Positions 26,173 to 35,093 of a stretch of DNA of 64,000 nucleotides are shown one piece after another. The position numbers and the translations under genes are program-made. The notes under the pieces are model-generated. The model was not told where the DNA came from. It was given only the letters and a program-made list of their open reading frames with translations, and did no database searches. Within the stretch, counting starts at the first letter, position 1; every line of letters begins with the position of its first letter. This DNA is from Pseudoalteromonas luteoviolacea (GTDB lineage: Bacteria > Pseudomonadota > Gammaproteobacteria > Enterobacterales > Alteromonadaceae), in NCBI RefSeq assembly GCF_000814765.1, contig NZ_JWIC01000004.1, positions 908,501-972,500 of the forward strand. The letters are read 5' to 3'.

Positions 26173-27540
26173 TTATCCTCTTAATTGAGATGCAGGCGTA
26201 ATTCGGCTGGCAGTGATGATAGGGAACAAGCCGGCAATCAAAATAGTGGCATAAATGCTAAGCGCTGCCTTGAAAGCAAACCAAATATCCATGTTGTAAA
26301 GTCTTTGTACTTGCTCTGCAACACCGACGTAATCCATTGAATACATAGCTAAAAGGTACATGACATATAAGCCCAACTGTGCGCCTACTAAGCCTAAAGT
26401 AATGGCAATGGTTGCGCCGATTAATAGCTCAATGACTTGCAGCTTGATGATGTACATTCGATTTGCACCGAGCGCTCGGTATAACGACACGAGCTTTGCA
26501 CGATGTTGGTTTTTAGCCAGTAAAATCCCAACGGTGTTGACCAAGGTGATGGCAAAAAGCAGATAAGCAAAATTGAGATAAACACGTTCCCAGTCCATAA
26601 AGCTGTAAATAGTGTCATGTAATAGTTTTAAGGATTGGACATAGTAAGGCTCACTGTGTGGGAAGCGCCCCTGACTCATTTGCTGTTGGGTATAATTTCT
26701 TAGCCATAGGGTTAATTCGTCTAATTGTTGCTGTGCGTTATCAGTGCTGACTTGTGCCCAAGCATGCAAAAAACCACATTCCGCACTTTTTAACCCCGTC
26801 ATGTTTGACTGACGGAATTGAGTGCGTAGCGGCTCTTCTTTAGTCATACATGGCATGTAGCCAACTCGAGGCAAGTTATTTGCCATTGCATGGTCTAAGG
26901 GAATAAAGGCAAGATCATTTTCTCTATTGCTAAAGCTATTATTTTGAAAACGAAAAGTGTGATGCGATAAATCTACAACACCGACGACTTCGAGTTGTTG
27001 ATTATTGATCACGACAAATTTGCCGACCGAGTTTTGACCTGCGAATAAGTGGTCATTGGCTTTTTTCTCTAGCACTATGATTGCTGAGTCATTCATATTT
27101 TCAGGCCAAGGGCTGCCAAATAAAAACGGGGCGTCCATGATTGCAAAGAAGTGTTCGTCTACTGCGGAGCCTGTGGCATCAAGAGGTCTTGCACTATTAT
27201 CACTGAGATCCAAAATAAATGACGTGGTGTAATTAAAGCTCAGGTTTTCTAATGATACTTCTTTTTGCTCAAAGGCAATCGATAGCGCTTGGGCATCACG
27301 GTATGTCATTGGCGGCGTTCTCAGAGCATGGCGTCTGTCAAATTCGCTGTCCATATAGTTAAGGCTGATATGATTAAGCTCGTTTAACTTATGTGACATC
27401 GCAGAGCGGCCACTTTGATCTATGATAGTACTCATTGTGAGCAGCAAGGTAATGCCGATGACGAGGTTGACTATCATCAAGGTTGTTAATTTGGATTTTT
27501 GTTTAAACCCTTGCCATGCAAGGTGAAGTGCGTCTTTCAT
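26173..27540 (-). CDS. ABC transporter permease, FtsX/MacB type (first)
   Basis: Inner-membrane subunit of 455 residues with the same layout as its neighbour: N-terminal helix ~20-40, large periplasmic domain, three C-terminal helices. The coupling segment reads HRAKLVSLYRALGANRMYII, a divergent form of the KKEIGILRALG motif. The periplasmic domain holds ...PWPENMNDSAIIVLEKKAN and ENSVGK-like MacB_PCD features. Different from the second permease in sequence, so a heterodimeric transporter is likely. It lies eight bases downstream of the ATPase gene. Confidence 0.9.
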   Translation of the reverse strand: MKDALHLAWQGFKQKSKLTTLMIVNLVIGITLLLTMSTIIDQSGRSAMSHKLNELNHISLNYMDSEFDRRHALRTPPMTYRDAQALSIAFEQKEVSLENLSFNYTTSFILDLSDNSARPLDATGSAVDEHFFAIMDAPFLFGSPWPENMNDSAIIVLEKKANDHLFAGQNSVGKFVVINNQQLEVVGVVDLSHHTFRFQNNSFSNRENDLAFIPLDHAMANNLPRVGYMPCMTKEEPLRTQFRQSNMTGLKSAECGFLHAWAQVSTDNAQQQLDELTLWLRNYTQQQMSQGRFPHSEPYYVQSLKLLHDTIYSFMDWERVYLNFAYLLFAITLVNTVGILLAKNQHRAKLVSLYRALGANRMYIIKLQVIELLIGATIAITLGLVGAQLGLYVMYLLAMYSMDYVGVAEQVQRLYNMDIWFAFKAALSIYATILIAGLFPIITASRITPASQLRG

Positions 27541-27548
27541 ATAGTCAC

Positions 27549-28244
27549 CTATACCGCTAAATCTGTAAGTTGGCTTTTAGCTATATCACTGACTTGACCG
27601 TCTAAGATCTGGATATTACGGTGCGCGCGCTGTGCCAATTCATTGTCATGTGTCACCATGATAAGTGTGGTGCCTTGACGGTTGATATCTTGTAACAGCT
27701 CCATGACTTGACGTGCCATCATGGTATCCAAGTTACCGGTTGGTTCATCGGCGAGTAAAAATCGTGGTTTACCTGCAAGTGCTCTTGCAATGGCGACACG
27801 TTGCTGCTGGCCCCCACTTAGCTGGGCGGGGTAGTGGTTGGCACGGCTACCTAGACCTACCAATTCGAGGCTTTCTTCTATGCGTTGCTTTCGCTCTTTT
27901 TGATTGATACCACGGAATATTAATGGGACTTCAATATTATCGTATAGGTTAAGGTCCGCAATTAGGTTGAAACCCTGAAAAATAAAACCAATTTTTTCAT
28001 TTCTAAGCCTTGATAGGTGCTTGTCTGAAAGCTGACTGACATCTTCACCATCCAAGATATATTCGCCTTCCTCAAACGTCTCTAGTAAGCCTGTGATGTT
28101 TAAAAAGGTGGTTTTACCAGACCCGGACGGACCGGTCACAGCGATAAACTCGCCTTCATCTACGGTGAGGTTAACACCACTCAGTGCATGTGTCTCGACT
28201 AAGTCTGTACGGTAAATTTTGCTGATGTTATTCATTTTAAGCAT
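27549..28244 (-). CDS. ABC transporter ATPase, MacB/LolD type
   Basis: Cytoplasmic ATPase subunit of 231 residues with all motifs: Walker [11 protein letters not shown]-loop IFQGFNL, signature LSGGQQQR, Walker [13 protein letters not shown] and H-loop MVTHD. The LolD/MacB subfamily assignment follows from the sequence style and from the FtsX-type permeases and HlyD/MacA-type adaptor beside it. It is second in a six-gene minus-strand operon, 18 bp after the adaptor gene. The substrate is unknown; relatives export macrolides, peptides or lipoproteins. Confidence 0.95.
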   Translation of the reverse strand: MLKMNNISKIYRTDLVETHALSGVNLTVDEGEFIAVTGPSGSGKTTFLNITGLLETFEEGEYILDGEDVSQLSDKHLSRLRNEKIGFIFQGFNLIADLNLYDNIEVPLIFRGINQKERKQRIEESLELVGLGSRANHYPAQLSGGQQQRVAIARALAGKPRFLLADEPTGNLDTMMARQVMELLQDINRQGTTLIMVTHDNELAQRAHRNIQILDGQVSDIAKSQLTDLAV

Positions 28245-28262
28245 GGGTTTATCCTTTTATTT

Positions 28263-29531
28263 TTATTCACTTAGTATGACTTGTTGCGCTTGTTGAAATG
28301 GTGCGAGGCTAGATATTACTATGGTATCGCCTGCCTGCAAGCCGCTTTTAATTTCGACTTCTCTGATGCTTTTTACGCCAAGCTGAATATCGGTTCGATA
28401 CGCGCTGCCCTGGCTGATTTTATAAGCCGTTGTTGCCGAGCCCGTTTCGATAAATGCGCCACGGTCAACTTTGAGTATGTTTTGCTTATGCGAGATGATG
28501 ATCTGAGCATTTATACGCTGATTTTGTCTCAAATTTTCAGGCTGTTGGTCAAAGCGTATGCGTCCAGAAACACGACCATTTTCTACTTCAGGAGAAATGG
28601 CCATCAGAGTGGCAGGGTAGTACAAGTTATTAATTTGTACTTTTGCGCTTAAACCGATCCCTAATTCATCTGCTAAGTTTTCAGGGATATAGGCCTCCAC
28701 TTCAAGTTCGCTTAAGTCAACTAATGACATCAGTTCAGTGTCTCTTTGAATATGTTGTTTTTGTTGCACATTTAAATTACCGACAATGCCGCTTAATGGT
28801 GAGGTTAAAGTTAATGCGTTAACTTGCCTTTGTAGATCTGCAACAAGGTGACGTTGTCTGTCCAAGTCAAGTTGGGTACTTTGTAATTCAAAGCTCAGTT
28901 GCTCCTGTGAGAGCTTTAAGCTGTCGATTGCATGGCGTTCATTGAGCTGCGCTCGTTTGAGCTCGACTACGGTTTGTTCGAGTTCCAGTTTAGAGATTAT
29001 TTGCTTTTCAATACTGGCATTGGCACGGGCCATTTCACTTTGTGCGGCTTCTAGTTCGACTTTTGCGAGTTCCATGGCTTGTGTGTTGTCCAATTGTTGT
29101 TGCTTGATTGCGATTTGCTGACGTTTTACTTCCATTTCTATACGTCTGAGCGTGGCTTCCTCCTGTAGCAGCTGATTATGCAGTTCAGGGCTGTCAATGC
29201 TCGCCAATACTTGTCCTTCGCTGATGGTGTCGCCAGCTTTAACGTGCAATGTCACAGTGCCGGAAGCAATGGCATACAGTGAAGGACTGACAGCTGCAAG
29301 GGTACGGCCTTCAACACGTATATCTTGGATCATGTCACCCAGTACGACCTGAGCCATTTTCAATTGCTGGGTGGATACGACTTGCTCTGCCGATAGCAGC
29401 ATAGAAAAGCTGTTATAAGAGAACCCCACGGCGCTAATAAGCCCTATGCCCCCAAGGCTAGAGAGCACCCATTTTTTGTAGTGGGATTTTTTTGTTATTG
29501 CTTTGTCCTGTTTAGATGTATTGCGGATCAT
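28263..29531 (-). CDS. HlyD/MacA-family membrane fusion protein
   Basis: Periplasmic adaptor of 422 residues that should link the ABC transporter to an outer-membrane channel. A short cytoplasmic N-terminus and one membrane helix (~25-45) are followed by a biotinyl-lipoyl half-motif (VTLHVKAGDTISEGQVLASIDSPEL), a long alpha-hairpin coiled coil (~110-235, rich in Glu/Gln/Arg), the second lipoyl half (LTSPLSGIVGNLNVQQKQHI) and beta-barrel domains. AAGGAG lies nine bases before the ATG. First gene of the operon; a sigma-54-like promoter lies 40-56 bases upstream of the start. No TolC-like gene is adjacent, so a shared channel is assumed. Confidence 0.92.
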   Translation of the reverse strand: MIRNTSKQDKAITKKSHYKKWVLSSLGGIGLISAVGFSYNSFSMLLSAEQVVSTQQLKMAQVVLGDMIQDIRVEGRTLAAVSPSLYAIASGTVTLHVKAGDTISEGQVLASIDSPELHNQLLQEEATLRRIEMEVKRQQIAIKQQQLDNTQAMELAKVELEAAQSEMARANASIEKQIISKLELEQTVVELKRAQLNERHAIDSLKLSQEQLSFELQSTQLDLDRQRHLVADLQRQVNALTLTSPLSGIVGNLNVQQKQHIQRDTELMSLVDLSELEVEAYIPENLADELGIGLSAKVQINNLYYPATLMAISPEVENGRVSGRIRFDQQPENLRQNQRINAQIIISHKQNILKVDRGAFIETGSATTAYKISQGSAYRTDIQLGVKSIREVEIKSGLQAGDTIVISSLAPFQQAQQVILSE

Positions 29532-29571
29532 AACGTCCGACTCCTTGAAACGAAGTTGTTGATAGTGCTAT

Positions 29572-29587
29572 ATCAATCTATGTGCCA
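29572..29587 (-). promoter_or_regulatory. Sigma-54-like -24/-12 promoter of the adaptor-ABC-two-component operon
   Basis: On the minus strand the sequence TGGCACA-TAGA-TTGAT matches the consensus TGGCACG-N4-TTGCA except at the GC of the -12 element (GA here) and one -24 base, with exact spacing. It lies 41 bases before the adaptor start codon, leaving room for a short leader. It fits the NtrC-type activator encoded in the same operon. Confidence is limited by the altered -12 dinucleotide. Confidence 0.6.
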
Positions 29588-29647
29588 ACTTGTAATGCAT
29601 TGTATTTTATGTATTTTTATTTTTTATTGTGTTTTGAATATGAGAGG

Positions 29648-29693
29648 CGGACGGACACCGGACAGTACGCGGACAACGGGGTAAATACGGACA
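29648..29693. promoter_or_regulatory. CGGACA repeat cluster, likely activator (UAS) sites
   Basis: Five copies of CGGAC(A/G) begin at 29648, 29652, 29659, 29670 and 29688, on the plus strand (TGTCCG on the minus strand). They are 60-120 bases upstream of the sigma-54-like element, the right range for enhancer binding by an NtrC-family protein. The same intergenic region also faces the lipoprotein gene on the plus strand, so the cluster could act in both directions. Confidence 0.6.
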
Positions 29694-29732
29694 ATGGCAG
29701 ATAAACTCAACGTCAAATCAGTGCTCAGAGTG

Positions 29733-29744
29733 ACATTTATTAAC
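29733..29744 (+). promoter_or_regulatory. Shared element upstream of lipoprotein gene 1
   Basis: The 12-base sequence ACATTTATTAAC lies 86 bases before the start of the first lipoprotein gene, and the identical sequence lies 89 bases before the third (32880-32891). Conservation of word and spacing suggests a duplicated promoter or operator. The function is unproven. Confidence 0.5.
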
Positions 29745-29818
29745 GTTTGGCAGGCTTATGTGTGTTAACATTTGTACCTGTTTAGATTTGAATCTAAATT
29801 AGCTCTAAAGGAATTTAC

Positions 29819-31162
29819 ATGACAAAAATAAATAATAAATACACTCTAGTCAGTGCAACGGTTTTGCTTGCTCTTTCAGGGTGTGGCTCTTCAGATAAAG
29901 ATAATCTAGATATAGTTATACCGCCTGCACCCCCCTCACCTGAGATAAATCAAGTTGCACTAAAAACCGTTTATGACGGCTGTAACGGTGATGAACGTTT
30001 TCCAAATGTGGACATTGTTTTTCATGACGCAAGTGGTGGCGTTGTGTCAACGCATACGTCTGATGCGAATGGTGAATTTAAGAGCGCCATTCCAGATCAG
30101 GCCGTGCATTTGTCTGTGGTAGAGCCAAGGGGTGAGCAGCCGCAAAGTAGAATGATTCGAACTTTCATGGATATAGATGGAGACGTTAATTTAGGTTCAA
30201 TCTTGTTTATCCGTCCAGATAATGCGCCTTCATGTTCATTTGTGAGTCCCACATGTAGCTCAGTTTCATTAGATACATCTAAATTAGATGTTGCTTATGA
30301 AGGTTACAAACTGGTCACGAGTGAGGGGAATACTCGTATTTTGGGTCAAGCGGATTCTAATATGTACCCAATTACACTCAATGTTTGTAATGATCAAGAT
30401 AACTATCACGTTGCGCTTATCTCTCCAGACAGCACTTCTGCACAGGCGGCGAAGCTGTCAAACTTGGCCCTTGACAAGCAGGTACATTTACAAGCGGACG
30501 ATTTTGTCTACTCTGGCGTTGCGGTGAGTGATCCTGGCTTGGAAAACTTACACTACAGTAACATTAGTACTTTTGCGGCTCCAGAGTTCGAACAGCCCAT
30601 TTTCAGCAAAATACAGTTTATTTTTCCAGAACTGGGCGCTTTTCGATTTTATGATGCTGGGAGAAGAAGTAATGTTACCATAAATACTGATAGGTATTTT
30701 ATCTACAGTGGCTCTATGTCACGCATTGATGAAACTGGCCAGATCCAACTTGAAGCACCGATAGAAATCGATGATGCACCTTTAGATATGTTGATGTCTT
30801 TCAATAGCTTACAATACAGTTATGACTTTGCACATATGGATGAACGGATCAATGAAGTGCTATGGAATATTCGATTTACCGATGCAGCGTCTGACCGATA
30901 TGACTGGCGGATCTCAGGAGATTTGGCAGGGAGTGTACCGTCTTTTGAATTTGGTCAGTTGTTAAACCAGAACAGTCTAGAGCTATCAAAGTTATCGGGT
31001 ATACGTCTTGTTTTGTCTGGACTCCCAGAGATTTCCACAGACCTCAATACGTATAGAACCAGATTGGCTGATATGACAAAAGAAGGATATCTGGATCACT
31101 CTCACGTAGAAGCTCAATCGTATATTTATAAATATTATTCTCATACAAATCGCGATGATTAA
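29819..31162 (+). CDS. Tandem lipoprotein paralog 1
   Basis: An unrecognised lipoprotein of 447 residues: signal peptide with lipobox LSGC (Cys22), a Ser/Pro-rich linker, then a carboxypeptidase-regulatory-like or other beta-sandwich module (~45-140: NVDIVFHDASGGVVSTHTSD...GEFKSAIPDQAVHLSVV...GDVNLGS). The C-terminal region (~300-400) carries YSYDFAHMDERIN and GSVPSFEFGQLL, shared with the two paralogs downstream. Several paired Cys (CNGDE, CSFVSPTCSS) suggest disulfides in an extracytoplasmic domain. Function unknown; it is likely anchored in the outer membrane. Divergent from the sigma-54 operon. Confidence 0.8.
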   Translation: MTKINNKYTLVSATVLLALSGCGSSDKDNLDIVIPPAPPSPEINQVALKTVYDGCNGDERFPNVDIVFHDASGGVVSTHTSDANGEFKSAIPDQAVHLSVVEPRGEQPQSRMIRTFMDIDGDVNLGSILFIRPDNAPSCSFVSPTCSSVSLDTSKLDVAYEGYKLVTSEGNTRILGQADSNMYPITLNVCNDQDNYHVALISPDSTSAQAAKLSNLALDKQVHLQADDFVYSGVAVSDPGLENLHYSNISTFAAPEFEQPIFSKIQFIFPELGAFRFYDAGRRSNVTINTDRYFIYSGSMSRIDETGQIQLEAPIEIDDAPLDMLMSFNSLQYSYDFAHMDERINEVLWNIRFTDAASDRYDWRISGDLAGSVPSFEFGQLLNQNSLELSKLSGIRLVLSGLPEISTDLNTYRTRLADMTKEGYLDHSHVEAQSYIYKYYSHTNRDD

Positions 31163-31187
31163 GAGGCTTGGCATTTTTGCTTAATAA

Positions 31188-31213
31188 TATGGCTCATGAA
31201 TTAAAGAGCCATA
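31188..31213 (+). terminator. Stem-loop between lipoprotein genes 1 and 2
   Basis: Perfect eight-base stem (TATGGCTC / GAGCCATA) with a ten-base loop in the 76-bp gap. An A-rich stretch, not T-rich, follows on the plus strand. It could attenuate read-through into the second lipoprotein gene, which has no obvious promoter of its own. Confidence 0.5.
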
Positions 31214-31238
31214 GCTTAGAAAAATAAAAAGGACAAAA

Positions 31239-32636
31239 ATGAAAAATAAATTATATGCGCTTCTTCCTGTGGTTACTGCCTTAACTCTTGCTGGATGCGG
31301 TTCTTCATCAAAAGATGCACCCAGCCCGGTTGTCACTGAAAAACCGACTCCCGTTATACCTCCAGCCTTAAAAAGCATAGAGCTAAAAACGGTGTTTGAG
31401 GGGTGCGCTGGCGAAAAGCCAAAATCGAATGTCAATATTGTGTTTCACGACGCATTAGGTGCGGTTGTTGGACAAGGTACATCAAACTCAGAAGGGGTAT
31501 TTAAAGGGGATATCCCTGCAGACGCCAAACACATTTCTATTGTCGATACCGATATCAAAGAGGGGTTACAAATTAATGGCGAAGTTGTGACCCATATGGA
31601 CATAGAAGATGGGTTGAATTTAGGCACAGTGAGTTTTAATGTGCCTAAAAGCTATCAAGGGTGTGACGTACCAGCGGTATCACCATGCATTAAACTGCGA
31701 GTGGATTACACTGAGATACAAAGTGCATATCCTCACCACACTGTGGTGAGCCAAAGGGGCAACATCCTTGGTACGCATAACCCTGACCATTTAGATACGG
31801 TACCTGGCCTCACGGATATTCAGAGTTGTGGTGAACATGATGTCTTTCAGTTTGCGTTAGTGTCACCAGATGGCACGGTTGCAAAAGCTGCGAGTGTTAA
31901 GCCTTCGCAATACCTTACACCATTGACTGTGAAATTAGTTGCTGAAGATTTTATATACGAAGGTGTGGCGGTTGACACAGCTAATTCAGAGTTTAAAGGT
32001 GAATCATCCATTACGTCTTATCAAAAAGAAGAGGTAGATTTAGAAGGGGCTTACCCATATAAAACTATCTTCTCTGCATCTACGACGGCGATGCAATTTA
32101 TCTTTCCAGACTTAGCAGATTATCACCAATACCGTGCCTACTTGGATGAAGACATAGAAATTGGCGAATATAAGATTAGTAGGCGTCACTCTTCACGCTC
32201 GACCATTACAGAATCTGGACAGTTTGACTTTGAGGCACCCATTACCTTAACAAAGAGTATTGAAGCCGACTTTTTACTTGGTAATGTGAATAATAGCTTT
32301 AGCTTTGATTATGACTTTAGCAATCTAGATGACCGACTTCGAGTGGTGAATTGGTATTTCTCTCCTACTAATGCTGCGGGTGAATCAATTCAGTGGCGTA
32401 TTTTGAGTGATACATCTGGCACGATCCCTGAATTTCAATTTGGCACACTGTTAGATATTAATAGTGCTGATTTTGCTGCAATGGAAAACTTTGAAATTAT
32501 GCTTTGGTCTCACCCTCATGGACCTGAAGGTTTTAAAGCGTATAGAGAGTTTATACGACAACACAAATATGCTGATTTTGACAAAGCAGAGTACAAGTCT
32601 TTTGTACAAGCAATCTATTCGTTCAGAAAGCTTTGA
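31239..32636 (+). CDS. Tandem lipoprotein paralog 2
   Basis: Unrecognised lipoprotein of 465 residues, paralogous to its two neighbours. Lipobox LAGC (Cys20) precedes SSSKDAPSPV. The shared core is present: VNIVFHDALGAVVGQG, GVFKGDIPADAKHISIVD, MDIEDGLNLGTVSF, then DFIYEGVAVD, SFDYDFSNLDDRLRVVNWYF and GTIPEFQFGTLL. It lies 76 bp after paralog 1, probably in the same transcript, and ends at a strong stem-loop. The conserved WxF and DDR residues suggest a common fold for the last 150 residues, but no known domain is recognised. Confidence 0.8.
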   Translation: MKNKLYALLPVVTALTLAGCGSSSKDAPSPVVTEKPTPVIPPALKSIELKTVFEGCAGEKPKSNVNIVFHDALGAVVGQGTSNSEGVFKGDIPADAKHISIVDTDIKEGLQINGEVVTHMDIEDGLNLGTVSFNVPKSYQGCDVPAVSPCIKLRVDYTEIQSAYPHHTVVSQRGNILGTHNPDHLDTVPGLTDIQSCGEHDVFQFALVSPDGTVAKAASVKPSQYLTPLTVKLVAEDFIYEGVAVDTANSEFKGESSITSYQKEEVDLEGAYPYKTIFSASTTAMQFIFPDLADYHQYRAYLDEDIEIGEYKISRRHSSRSTITESGQFDFEAPITLTKSIEADFLLGNVNNSFSFDYDFSNLDDRLRVVNWYFSPTNAAGESIQWRILSDTSGTIPEFQFGTLLDINSADFAAMENFEIMLWSHPHGPEGFKAYREFIRQHKYADFDKAEYKSFVQAIYSFRKL

Positions 32637-32652
32637 ACGAAGTGATTGTCAA

Positions 32653-32686
32653 AAAGGTAGTTTGGGCAATATCCCAAACTACCTTT
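32653..32686 (+). terminator. Stem-loop terminator after lipoprotein gene 2
   Basis: Perfect 14-bp stem (arms AAAGGTAGTTTGGG and CCCAAACTACCTTT) with a six-base loop, 16 bases after the stop codon. Short T-runs at the base of the stem give moderate intrinsic termination, and the third lipoprotein gene beyond has its own upstream element. Confidence 0.8.
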
Positions 32687-32968
32687 AACCTTCAAATTAA
32701 ATAAGTAAATAGATCTCGTTGTCATGTTTTATCATTCAACACATATCGTGTTTTCCTATATCACGCTGTACTAACTTTTACATTTCTGTATTTATTATTT
32801 TTTCATCTTTCAGCATGAAGCAGACGGGCAATGGACATTGCGTCACTTGTTTTTGATTTGCAAACAATAGCATAGAGTAACATTTATTAACTTTTATTAG
32901 GTAGCTCACGTGCTAAGGTTTGTTCCGATTTTGATTGGAATTACCCATTTGTTTTAAAAGGAAATAAA
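32687..32968. promoter_or_regulatory. Upstream region of lipoprotein gene 3
   Basis: Non-coding, AT-rich. Its right half resembles the region before lipoprotein gene 1, with GAGTAACATTTATTAAC (32876-32891) as the clearest match and AAGGAAAT as ribosome site before the ATG. This supports independent transcription of the third gene. Confidence 0.5.
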
Positions 32969-34354
32969 ATGAAGAAAATAAATCTCAACAATGCGTTTGT
33001 GACCAGCGCAGTACTGATGATGCTATCAGGCTGTGGTTCGTCAGACGATAATCAAGTTGTGGTTTCACCAGTGGTGCCCGTCCCAGAGCTTGGGTCTGTG
33101 ACACTCAATGCGGTGTTCGGTGGATGTGCGACGGCAGATAGTAAAACTGATATTGAAATCATTTTTCATGATGAAAACGGGGGAGTGGTTGCCACGGCGA
33201 ACCCAGATGAAAATGGCGCTTATCAAGGAGATATTCCTGAAAATGCTAAACATATCTCTGTTGTAGATACGATTGCCCGAGAAGATAGTCGTATGCTTCG
33301 AAAAATATATACACATATGCATATATCAGGAGATGTTAATTTGGGCACCATGGTATTTGATTCACCGCAAGAGTGTAGTGCCATCACGGCGATACCTTGT
33401 CATTCCTACTTTGTTGATGTAAGGGACGCTGAACTAACATACCCCGATTATAAGATATTGACTAAAGGCTTGGACTCAACCTTTTTGAATTACGCGTACA
33501 CTAAACCGTTAGTCGACTCTTTGCACGATGCGCACCTTTGCAGAGATGAAAAGCTCATTCCATTTTTGGCTGTGTCAGGCGATAAAGAGATAGCCAAACT
33601 TGCCCGTGTTGAACCCAATACCGATGCGAATACAGGCATGTTTCAGTTGTTAGCTGAAGATTTTAGTTATGATGGACTAGCCGTCACGGCACCTGAACTG
33701 GATGAGGGGGCTGACATAGTTATTGCTTCTTATATTCAGGGAAAGCAAGAGGGTGATAGCTATAAATTATTGTTTAATATGCCTGCAATGACAGCAAATG
33801 TCATTTTTCCTGATTTAGCTGACTATTCGCAGTACAGCGTAAAAGTGAGTGATGATACCGATTTAGATATTTTCCAGCTGATACGCACAAGCTCCTCAAA
33901 ATCTGCAATTTCCTCTGAAGGGGAAGTGAACTTTACGGAACTTGTTGAATTAGATAACGGTCTGGGTCAGGCACTTTTATCTAGTCACGACAGCAGTAGT
34001 TTTAATTTTAGTTATGACTTCAGTGTATTAGACGATAGATTGAAGCTGGCAGATTGGCAATTTGTATTTTCATCTAGCGAAGGGGTGAGTTATCAATGGC
34101 ATATCACCGGTGATACGGAAGGCAGCATACCAGAGTTTCAATTTGGGAACGCGTTCACTTTAGGCAGTGTTGAGCTTAATGGGCTGTCATCATTTCAAAT
34201 TAGTTTGTCTGGATATCCAAAAGGCCCAACGGCATTGAATGAGTACCGCACATTTTTAGCGACTCAGGATAAGGACGATTTTTCAAAAGCTGAAAACCAA
34301 TCTTATATACAATTTGACTATAAATTCATAAATAAAAGTGGTCGTATTGATTAA
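32969..34354 (+). CDS. Tandem lipoprotein paralog 3
   Basis: Unrecognised lipoprotein of 461 residues: MKKINLNNAFVTSAVLMMLSGC with lipobox LSGC, then an Asp-rich linker. Core motifs parallel those of paralogs 1 and 2: IEIIFHDENGGVVATAN, GAYQGDIPENAKHISVVD, ISGDVNLGTMVF, DFSYDGLAVT, FNFSYDFSVLDDRLKLADWQF and GSIPEFQFGNAF. It has its own promoter-like region. A stem-loop that includes the palindrome CAAGCTAGCTTG follows the stop and overlaps the next, convergent gene. Function unknown. Confidence 0.8.
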   Translation: MKKINLNNAFVTSAVLMMLSGCGSSDDNQVVVSPVVPVPELGSVTLNAVFGGCATADSKTDIEIIFHDENGGVVATANPDENGAYQGDIPENAKHISVVDTIAREDSRMLRKIYTHMHISGDVNLGTMVFDSPQECSAITAIPCHSYFVDVRDAELTYPDYKILTKGLDSTFLNYAYTKPLVDSLHDAHLCRDEKLIPFLAVSGDKEIAKLARVEPNTDANTGMFQLLAEDFSYDGLAVTAPELDEGADIVIASYIQGKQEGDSYKLLFNMPAMTANVIFPDLADYSQYSVKVSDDTDLDIFQLIRTSSSKSAISSEGEVNFTELVELDNGLGQALLSSHDSSSFNFSYDFSVLDDRLKLADWQFVFSSSEGVSYQWHITGDTEGSIPEFQFGNAFTLGSVELNGLSSFQISLSGYPKGPTALNEYRTFLATQDKDDFSKAENQSYIQFDYKFINKSGRID

Positions 34355-34397
34355 GTGCGCTCAATTCTGAATTTTTGAAAAAGTGGTATTAAGCAAG

Positions 34398-34754
34398 CTA
34401 GCTTGTAGTTTGATACCACGTCAAGCCATATTGAGCTAAACCATGTAACACAGCAAGCTGCATAAGTACTAACCAAATTGTAAATAGACTACTCCAAGAC
34501 TTAGACATCCCTAAAATTCGATTAAAAATAAAGACTAACCAAGTGAATGACAATATCACTCCCATTAGATGGTCAATTGCACTTATGGCATATAAGGTCG
34601 TAATTGTGGCAATGAATACAGCGAGTGCACAGCGCAGAATATTGCTGTAATCCGCTCCAATAAATTGAATTGTAACTTTGGCAGGTATGAGTGTAATGGC
34701 AAATAAAAGTGATAAGACTAAGAAAGCAGACTCTATGGGATAGTTTAAATCCAT
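34398..34754 (-). CDS. Small four-helix membrane protein, unknown
   Basis: 118 residues, almost entirely hydrophobic, with about four predicted membrane helices and a basic loop (RILGMSKSW). I do not recognise a family. It is transcribed alone and convergently with lipoprotein gene 3, and its 3' end overlaps a stem-loop at ~34382-34428. The ribosome site is weak, so the start is less certain than the frame. Confidence 0.6.
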   Translation of the reverse strand: MDLNYPIESAFLVLSLLFAITLIPAKVTIQFIGADYSNILRCALAVFIATITTLYAISAIDHLMGVILSFTWLVFIFNRILGMSKSWSSLFTIWLVLMQLAVLHGLAQYGLTWYQTTS

Positions 34755-35093
34755 TTAACAATCTATAAAATATTAGTTTCCAAGTAAGGTAATTATTTCA
34801 TATTAGGGAGGTACAGGCCAGATTAAAGGGGCAAGCACCAGCAAAATTAATGATACTTTTCAGTGACGCTGTTTAATATCCCGATGTTAAATCTGATACT
34901 TAAATATTGGTATTTTTAAATTTATCCATATTTTTTCCTTATTTCATACCCATAGTCAGTGTCGGTGGCCTAGATCCAGTTAATTACCTGATTCTAATAC
35001 AGTTGTTTTTATTATCGGGATAGATATGTGATAAATGGAGTAGGTTGCCGAGATAACCCCACACATCCTGGTAGTCGTTATGGAGGAACTGCA
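34755..35093. other. Gene-free stretch before the di-haem peroxidase gene
   Basis: About 340 bases of AT-rich sequence between divergent genes. It should contain both promoters. GGAGGA at 35082-35087 is the ribosome site of the downstream gene. I see no RNA gene or repeat. Confidence 0.4.
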
